Source: Candidatus Geohydrothermomicrobium daggyaiense
Lineage (GTDB): Bacteria; Actinomycetota; Geothermincolia; Fen-727; JACVIW01
DNA: 10,802 nt
Assembly: GCA_015711695.1 (NCBI GenBank)
Contig: JACVIW010000063.1
Location: forward strand, 1 to 10,802
Direction: 5' to 3'
Positions 5,887-10,802 of the stretch are shown here, in pieces; position 1 is the first letter of the stretch; each line of letters begins with the position of its first letter. The position numbers were made by a program, and so were the translations under genes. The notes under the pieces were generated by a model that saw nothing but the letters and a program-made list of their open reading frames with translations, searched no databases and was not told where the DNA came from.

Positions 5887-8391
5887 TTATGCTTTGTTGG
5901 GGAAACTTCCTGTTTCGGGAACTGCCTCTTCCACAAGGGGCGTCCTGTGACCTGTTAGCTTGAGAAGTAGAGCGGGCATCAGGGTCAACGATGAAATAAT
6001 ACATCCGCCTATAGCAAAGGCCGTCACGCCGCCGAAGCGTTTAAGCGGCACGATATCCGAAAGCATAATCACGAGGAACGCAGCGACGCTCGCCACAGCC
6101 GCAACAATGTTAGCTCTTCCGAGATTAATCATTGTTATCTTTATCGCATCGGAAGGGCTATTTTCGCCCATTTTAATCTCATGCATATATCTATGGGTGA
6201 AAAGTATCCCGAAATTTACACCCACCCCTATTACGAGAGCGGAAGCAAGGGAAGTTATTACATCGATTGGCCACCCCATCATTGAGAGGAATCCGAGTTC
6301 GGCTGCGACCCCCACAAACGCGACTGAGAGGGTAATCATCCCATATGCGAATGATCTGAAAAGCGCTATAAGTGCGATAGCGCAGAGGACTAAAGAGATT
6401 ATGGAGGACATTATCTCTGTGGGAATGATGTTTTTCGTGAGATCTTTGGTCAGAGGCGTAATCCCTCCCAGTGCATACTCGAGTCCCGCGCTCTTTAAAA
6501 ATTTCGCGCTGTTTTTATTCATAATATCCATTTTTCTGTCAATGACTTCCATCTCGATAGCCGCTATGCCGTTTAGAGAGATAATGGAGAAGCGCCTGTC
6601 TTTGCTTAAAAGCGTACCTGTCACAAATGCGCCATTGGATTCAGCTGCTCTTATCAGTTCTTCAGCTTCTTTTCTTGTACCCGGCAGCATTCCGTTATTT
6701 ACGCTCATTATTATTTTTGCTATTGAGTTTATTCCTCCGGAAGGGTAAATCTTTTGTTTCCCGTAAATGTTGAGAGCATCTTGTTCTATCGCATTTCCCG
6801 CAGCGTATATAGCTTTTAAGTATTCTGGCGCAAGGACATCTCCGCGTACTATTATGAAGTCCTGCTGCCTGCCGCCGAAGTACTTTTCGATAAGGTAATC
6901 TGATTTGATGCTTGGAAGATTTTTCGGCACAAGCCGTCTCAAGTCCGAATCGGTTTTTAGAGTACGAATTTGCGCAAACCCCAGCAGTATTAAAACAGCG
7001 AAGACTGCTATCACACTGGTGGAATGGAGCACAGAAAGTGACCCGAGTGATTCTATCGATCTGTCTGCGGCTCTTGTGATCAGCCCTCTTTTCTTTCGTC
7101 TCGATAGCCCATCGAAGTGAGTTTTTCTTTTTACATCACCGTTTTGCGGAATTTTCTCGTAACTCCTATCGCGAATGATCATGATTGCGGGGAGTAGGGT
7201 GATGGAGAAAACGAAACTAAGTAATGTCCCTACGGCACACGATACGCCGAATTCTTTAAGTGGGGGAAGCGAGCTGAATCTAAAAACGGTGAATCCAAAA
7301 GCGTTTGTTATTGCAGCCAGGAGGATTCCCGCACTTACGGTAGTGAGCGCGGTTGATATCGAATCGACAGAGCGAAAGTGGTGTTCAATTCCCTCGTAGT
7401 ATCTTGCGAGGAAGGGGACTATGAACGTAAGTGAAGTCCCGAGAAGCAAGGGCAGCATTGCCACAGATGCAATGGAGTAGTGCATATTAACCCAGCCCAT
7501 TATGCCCAGTGTGCATATGAGCGAGAGAATCATGAAAATGAGAGGAAAAACTGTGTCGGAAAATCTTTTGAAAGAGCTGAAAAGGATAAGAGCAGCAAGG
7601 ATGAGCGAGATGAGGAAAAGCATTATGGTCTTATTCCTTATGTGACGGTCGAAATCCCGTGCCAGGGTGGCATCGCCAGCAATATTGATCATGACTCCGG
7701 GTATTTTCCCGAGTTCAGTTTTCATAAAAGATTCAAGATCGCCTGCCAGCTTTACCATCTGGTAGTCGGTCAGCGCGGCGCCGACCTTGAGCATGATGAG
7801 CGTTGCTTTGTAATCCGCTGTGATAAATCCATTCTTTCCAACAATAGACTCTTTCACCTGCGGATTTGAAAGGTAGTCTTCCTCGATGAGAGTCTGTAAG
7901 TCTTTTCCGGCAAAAGCTTTCACCATATCGTCGTCGAGGTTGCTCAAAGAGAGGTAGAGCCCCCTCTTTCCCATCTCTTTTTTGAAATTGGCAATCAGAG
8001 GTGTCAGGTAGCTCATGATTATGGGAGTCGGCTCTTTTAAAATGAGCGGGGCATTCTCCCCCTCCACGCCGGGAACCATCTGTATTTGGCCTTTGTTAAA
8101 ACGGCTGTCTTTCCTTATCTTATCTTCGAGGCTCAGGATAAATCTGGTGATTTTTGTGTCTGTCACTCGCGGTGCCCGAATCATGACCGTTTCGAACGAT
8201 GAACCCCCCAGGCGCTTATTAAGTTCATTTAAAGATCTTACGCTCTGGAAGTCCTGGGAAAGAAGGCTATAGTAGCTGATATCCCCCTTCAATCTTCCGA
8301 TGCCGCTTCCCAGACATGCAGAGGAAACAAGCACGGAAATGACTACGATCCAGGGGTGCTTCCTTATTATCTTTGATAATACTCTGAACAC
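5887..8391 (-). CDS. MMPL/RND superfamily transporter (HAE3-like), 12 TM
   Basis: This 834-residue inner-membrane protein has the duplicated RND/MMPL layout. TM1 is at about 13-31, an outer loop at 35-250, TM2-TM6 at about 254-405, a basic cytoplasmic linker at 410-445, TM7 at about 457-475, a second loop at 478-655 and TM8-TM12 at about 658-811. The repeated segment LGTSLTFIVPFLARY (317-331) matches IGVGVNFGILFTHRY (721-735). Known relatives export lipids, hopanoids or amphiphiles using the proton gradient. Here the usual intramembrane Asp of the G-x-G-x-D-Y motif is Thr322 in the first half and Asn726 in the second, so proton coupling may be lost or altered. The start is GTG at 8389-8391, immediately after an in-frame TAG, with only a weak AGGG upstream. 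No adaptor or outer-membrane partner is adjacent, as is usual for HAE3-type proteins. Substrate unknown. Confidence 0.92.
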   Translation of the reverse strand: MFRVLSKIIRKHPWIVVISVLVSSACLGSGIGRLKGDISYYSLLSQDFQSVRSLNELNKRLGGSSFETVMIRAPRVTDTKITRFILSLEDKIRKDSRFNKGQIQMVPGVEGENAPLILKEPTPIIMSYLTPLIANFKKEMGKRGLYLSLSNLDDDMVKAFAGKDLQTLIEEDYLSNPQVKESIVGKNGFITADYKATLIMLKVGAALTDYQMVKLAGDLESFMKTELGKIPGVMINIAGDATLARDFDRHIRNKTIMLFLISLILAALILFSSFKRFSDTVFPLIFMILSLICTLGIMGWVNMHYSIASVAMLPLLLGTSLTFIVPFLARYYEGIEHHFRSVDSISTALTTVSAGILLAAITNAFGFTVFRFSSLPPLKEFGVSCAVGTLLSFVFSITLLPAIMIIRDRSYEKIPQNGDVKRKTHFDGLSRRKKRGLITRAADRSIESLGSLSVLHSTSVIAVFAVLILLGFAQIRTLKTDSDLRRLVPKNLPSIKSDYLIEKYFGGRQQDFIIVRGDVLAPEYLKAIYAAGNAIEQDALNIYGKQKIYPSGGINSIAKIIMSVNNGMLPGTRKEAEELIRAAESNGAFVTGTLLSKDRRFSIISLNGIAAIEMEVIDRKMDIMNKNSAKFLKSAGLEYALGGITPLTKDLTKNIIPTEIMSSIISLVLCAIALIALFRSFAYGMITLSVAFVGVAAELGFLSMMGWPIDVITSLASALVIGVGVNFGILFTHRYMHEIKMGENSPSDAIKITMINLGRANIVAAVASVAAFLVIMLSDIVPLKRFGGVTAFAIGGCIISSLTLMPALLLKLTGHRTPLVEEAVPETGSFPNKA

Positions 8392-8679
8392 CTAGAACCC
8401 TGTGCCTTTCTAGACTTAAGCTGTCAATAAAAAACTTTTAACGATTGATATTTTTCCCCTTTCGCAAAATAGCTTGCGGAAAATATTCTCCTCTGAAAAC
8501 GTATCTTACCTCTTTAAGTGTGACGAGAGTTCTGTCGTTTCGAATCCTTGACAAATTTGGAAAATAAAAATTTTTTGCTACAAGAATTTTCTTATATACA
8601 TGAACGGAAAAAACAAAGACCTTTAATCGTCCAATTGTAGAAAATAATAACGAATAACGCTTCCGGGCTTCAAGCGCAA

Positions 8680-8709
8680 TTGATATGGCGTGCACGCGAG
8701 CGATATAGT
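8680..8709 (+). promoter_or_regulatory. Predicted promoter of GYD gene with palindrome in spacer
   Basis: TTGATA (8680-8685), 18 bases, then TATAGT (8704-8709): each box matches the sigma70 consensus at five of six positions. A perfect 10-base palindrome, GCGTGCACGC (8688-8697), occupies the spacer, the usual place for a repressor or MerR-type activator to bind. The predicted transcript start is near 8716, just before a hairpin. No candidate regulator is adjacent. Confidence 0.5.
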
Positions 8710-8719
8710 GACGTAAAAC

Positions 8720-8739
8720 GTTTCCCTTTGCAGGGAAAC
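8720..8739 (+). other. 5' leader hairpin of GYD gene
   Basis: GTTTCCC (8720-8726) and GGGAAAC (8733-8739) form a perfect seven-base stem with a six-base loop TTTGCA. It falls at the very start of the predicted GYD mRNA, where it could stabilise the 5' end. There is no T tract, so it is not an attenuator of the classical type. Confidence 0.45.
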
Positions 8740-8795
8740 ACAACCAGGCGTAGAATGGAAAACTATCAGCAAGTTGATTGAGGAAAGGGGGAGAG

Positions 8796-9080
8796 ATGCC
8801 GAAGTTCATAATGCTTAGCAGTCTTACGGATGAGGGCGCTGCCACAATCAAAAAGAATCCAGAGCGGATCAAAGAAGTTAACAAAGACGTCGAAGCCCTC
8901 GGCGGAAAGGTTCTTGATCAGTATGCTGTTCTGGGGGAGTATGATTTCGTGAACATTCTTGAAGCACCTGATGTTGAGACCATTGCCCGAATTTCTGTGG
9001 AACTGGGCTCCAGGGGTTCGGTGAGGATCAAGACACTTGCCGCTATTCCTGTGGATGAGTTTATCGCCAGGCTTAAGTGA
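8796..9080 (+). CDS. GYD domain-containing protein
   Basis: This is a 94-residue cytoplasmic protein of the GYD family (small ferredoxin-like alpha/beta proteins named after a conserved Gly-Tyr-Asp). Seen: the opening MPKFIMLSSLTDEGAATIKKNPERI, then VEALGGKVLDQYAVLGEYDFVNILEAPD. The signature appears as GEYD at residues 48-51, and the ending is SVRIKTLAAIPVDEF. The length is normal for the family. The ATG at 8796 was chosen over an upstream in-frame TTG at 8778 because it gives the family N-terminus and because the purine run AGGAAAGGGGGAGAG before it is the ribosome binding site. GYD proteins have no well-established biochemical role; a dimeric ligand-binding role is suggested only by their fold. 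It is probably a single-gene transcript, with its own promoter and a strong hairpin downstream. Confidence 0.92.
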   Translation: MPKFIMLSSLTDEGAATIKKNPERIKEVNKDVEALGGKVLDQYAVLGEYDFVNILEAPDVETIARISVELGSRGSVRIKTLAAIPVDEFIARLK

Positions 9081-9439
9081 TTGGGAGATACGGAGTCTTC
9101 CGAACCAACGTTATGGTTAGCAAATTCGTGGAACCAGGTTTGCCCTGAAAGAAGCGCGCACCGAAGCGCGCTTCTCGCGCTTGTGGGGGCAATTTCTGAA
9201 GGCGTGGCGCGAAGAGTGGATTAAATGCTCTTTTAGTAAAATGCAAAGCCGCTAAGAAATGGATTTCTTGAATAAACGGCCTTGTTCTGAAAAAATAGGG
9301 ATCGATAACTCGTTGTCAATACCACATTTATGACGTTGATTTTGAATGGATACCCAGCCAGCCGGATTGTTGGAAAAGGTGTGGGGAAAAACTTATCAGA
9401 AGCTAAGCGTTCCTGATTACAATTAAGAGGTTGGGCGGA
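9081..9439. other. Intergenic region between GYD gene and sensor gene
   Basis: This is 359 bases without a convincing gene. It contains the strong GC-rich hairpin at 9150-9175 and a short AT-rich inverted repeat, AAGAAAT-GG-ATTTCTT (9254-9269). I see no well-spaced promoter pair for the sensor gene, although AT-rich stretches around 9290-9345 could hold one. Confidence 0.45.
9150..9175 (+). terminator. Strong GC-rich hairpin downstream of GYD gene, possible terminator lacking a T tract
   Basis: AGAAGCGCGC (9150-9159) and GCGCGCTTCT (9166-9175) form a perfect ten-base stem with the loop ACCGAA. The left arm is nearly repeated directly (GAAGCGCGC at 9151 and 9163), and a further CGCGCTT follows at 9176. 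It lies 70 bases past the GYD stop codon. The absence of a T run weakens the terminator call; it could be an RNA 3'-end protector or a protein binding site. Confidence 0.45.
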
Positions 9440-10802
9440 GTGAGGAATTTTTTTCGTGGTTTAAAAGAAAAACGGGCAATCCGGGAGGATGAAGAACTCA
9501 GAGTCAGGCCTGTGACCATATTCCTTGTTGTTATCTTTATCTTGAGCGCTATCGTATTACTGGGTGTCATTAACCTCAGCATCGTCAGGGAGCGCCTTGA
9601 GCAGGAATCAGTATTCTGGATTTTGAGACTCGGTCTCGGCGTGATGATAATCTCACTCGCTTTATATCTTGTTTTTCTTGAGCGCGCGCACGCTATACGG
9701 ATTTCGAAGCAACTCAAGGTTATCGAAGATGTTAACAGAAGGCTAAAGTTTCTCCTCGAGGCTGGAAAAGAGATAGGCTCGAGCCTTGAACTCAGCGAGA
9801 TACTCAATGACCTGATCGGGTATGCTTTTTCAGCAACGAGAGATGTCGCTGGTGCTGTCTATCTATATGATAAGAGCACGAACACGCTCAAACTTGCTCT
9901 TGCGCGCGGCGTGGACGAGTCAAAGCTTGTTTTCAAAGAGTTTCCTCTCACTAAAGGGCTGATAGGCGAGGCTTCAGCTAACAGAGAAACGATTTGCATT
10001 GATGATATGTCCGCAGTCGATCGAAGAGATAATGTTTTCTTCGGGAGCTTCGAGCCTAAATCCATGATTATCGTTCCAATAGTGGAAAGGGATAAATTTC
10101 TTGGCGTCCTTGTGACCGCGAACGAAGAACCTCACGCTTACTCTCCCGAGGAGAAACGAATTATACAGGGTTTTGCTGAACTTGCGGGGCTTCCTATTGC
10201 GAATGCGCAACTTTACCGAATTGCGAGACGCAGTCTTGATGTCGCTGCCAGGCAAAGAGGGTTTACGGAGTCAGTTCTCGAACAGATGTTCACAGGGATA
10301 ATCACATGTGATTCGGATGGAAGAATTGCAATTTTCAACAGAATGGCACAGGCGCTAACGGGGTTTAAATTCGAGGAGAAGCACCAGATGATGCTGAGTG
10401 CCGAGGCATCACTCGATGCAAATCCGCTTGCACCGCTTGAGAAAAGCATGCTTCAGGTGATGGAAAACCCGGAGATTGTTCTGGAGGGGGAGGCTGTTAT
10501 CCGGCGGAAGGATGGCGACCTTATGACTGTTGAGTACAGGACGTACCCTGTGAGGGATGATTCAAAGGTATTGGGCGCTGCATGCGTGTTTGTTGGAGCG
10601 GGAAAAGCAGCGGAGAAAATAGAAGGGGATTTATCTGAGTACCGCAGACTTATCAGGGCGTTCTGCGCCAGGGTAGAGATGCTTTACATGGAACCACTCT
10701 CCCGAGTGCTTGAGCGAATCAAGCGCATGGACAAAGACGCCTGGAGCAACTCCAGGGATGACATGGTTGAAATCCTTCAAGCAGGTTTTGAGACTTTTAG
10801 GT
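9440..10802 (+). CDS. Membrane-bound GAF-PAS sensor, histidine-kinase-like, C-terminus cut by window edge
   Basis: 454 codons are visible. A basic N-terminus (residues 1-23) leads into two membrane helices at about 24-49 and 58-80 with only a very short loop between them, so external sensing is unlikely. A linker coil (85-105) is followed by a GAF domain at about 105-258 (LLEAGKEIGSSLELSEILNDL, GAVYLYD, LTKGLIGEA, SMIIVPI, LGVLVTANE, FAELAGLPIANAQLY). A PAS domain lies at about 275-390 (VLEQMFTGIITCDSDGRIAIFNRMAQALTGF ... VFVG). The last part, 400-454, looks like the HisKA dimerisation helices, but the position of the phosphoacceptor His appears to be Met414 (VEMLYMEPLS). The catalytic ATPase domain, if present, lies beyond the edge. 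The start is GTG at 9440 with AAGAGG upstream; TTG at 9431 is possible. An in-frame TAA at 9404 limits extension. Confidence 0.85.
   Translation, partial: MRNFFRGLKEKRAIREDEELRVRPVTIFLVVIFILSAIVLLGVINLSIVRERLEQESVFWILRLGLGVMIISLALYLVFLERAHAIRISKQLKVIEDVNRRLKFLLEAGKEIGSSLELSEILNDLIGYAFSATRDVAGAVYLYDKSTNTLKLALARGVDESKLVFKEFPLTKGLIGEASANRETICIDDMSAVDRRDNVFFGSFEPKSMIIVPIVERDKFLGVLVTANEEPHAYSPEEKRIIQGFAELAGLPIANAQLYRIARRSLDVAARQRGFTESVLEQMFTGIITCDSDGRIAIFNRMAQALTGFKFEEKHQMMLSAEASLDANPLAPLEKSMLQVMENPEIVLEGEAVIRRKDGDLMTVEYRTYPVRDDSKVLGAACVFVGAGKAAEKIEGDLSEYRRLIRAFCARVEMLYMEPLSRVLERIKRMDKDAWSNSRDDMVEILQAGFETFR

Larger units (their letters stand above)
8392..8795. other. Divergent intergenic region between transporter and GYD-domain genes
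   Basis: This is 404 bases and AT-rich on the transporter side. It holds an imperfect hairpin at 8460-8482 (TTTCGCAA, loop, TTGCGGAAA) in the likely transporter leader and a CGCTT/AAGCG pair at 8658-8676. The plus-strand promoter and operator and the leader hairpin for the GYD gene are listed separately. A perfect TTGACA at 8548 has no -10 box at usual spacing. A minus-strand open frame crosses most of the region but starts inside the GYD gene and is not believed. Confidence 0.5.

Noticed and set aside
5960..6748. 262-codon plus-strand ORF
   Set aside because: It is antisense to the transporter gene, whose minus-strand frame has clear family motifs throughout; the composition is a shadow of the membrane-protein codons.
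8548..8553. Perfect TTGACA in the transporter/GYD intergenic region
   Set aside because: No acceptable -10 box at 16-18 bases; the nearest AT-rich boxes are at the wrong distance.
8438..8884. 148-codon minus-strand open frame across the transporter/GYD intergenic region
   Set aside because: Its start lies inside the well-supported GYD gene on the other strand, its first part is antisense to that gene, it has no visible ribosome binding site, and it covers the predicted GYD promoter and leader hairpin. A product starting at the internal Met (about 8800) cannot be fully excluded.
9403..9807. 134-codon minus-strand ORF opposite the sensor gene's start
   Set aside because: Antisense to the GAF-PAS sensor; serine/isoleucine-rich low-complexity translation typical of a shadow frame.
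1..10802. CRISPR array, insertion sequence, prophage, or tRNA genes
   Set aside because: No regularly spaced direct repeats, no transposase or integrase reading frames and no cloverleaf with a recognisable TTCGA arm were seen.

Overview
The window looks like bacterial chromosome, from an organism I cannot place with confidence. By eye the base composition is intermediate, genes carry strong purine-rich ribosome binding sites, one TTG start and two GTG starts are used, and TGA works as a normal stop. The contents (PadR regulator, MMPL/RND transporter, GYD-domain protein, several zinc-ribbon proteins, GAF/PAS sensor) suggest an uncultivated, possibly anaerobic lineage, but nothing fixes the phylum. 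I see no insertion sequence, prophage, tRNA, rRNA or CRISPR array.

Left part (1-2299). An extended-SDR NAD-dependent epimerase/dehydratase runs off the left edge on the minus strand. Upstream of it in the same direction is a PadR-family repressor with a TTG start. A palindrome overlapping the PadR promoter suggests autoregulation. Next, on the plus strand, is a 96-residue zinc-ribbon protein with a very basic tail.

Middle part (2300-5765). A short non-coding segment with nested inverted repeats precedes a minus-strand group. In order of transcription this group is: a 427-residue membrane-anchored zinc-ribbon protein with a Pro/Tyr-rich linker; a doubtful 66-codon ORF in the same frame after the first gene's TGA; and a DEDDh exonuclease fused to a C-terminal WYL-like domain. 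Divergent from this group is a 167-residue membrane protein with two cysteine clusters.

Right part (5766-10802). A large 834-residue MMPL/RND-type transporter lies on the minus strand. It lacks the usual transmembrane Asp in both of its repeats. Divergent from it is a GYD-domain protein, with a promoter whose spacer holds a perfect 10-bp palindrome. After a strong hairpin comes a two-TM, GAF and PAS sensor that runs off the right edge. Its HisKA-like segment seems to have Met where the phosphoacceptor His should be.

Few genes here can be tied into one pathway. The clearest functional units are PadR plus SDR (regulator with a likely target) and the zinc-ribbon/small ORF/exonuclease group. I found no strong case for a new defence or mobile system. 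The best leads are degenerate or fused versions of known families and several unexplained structured intergenic regions.
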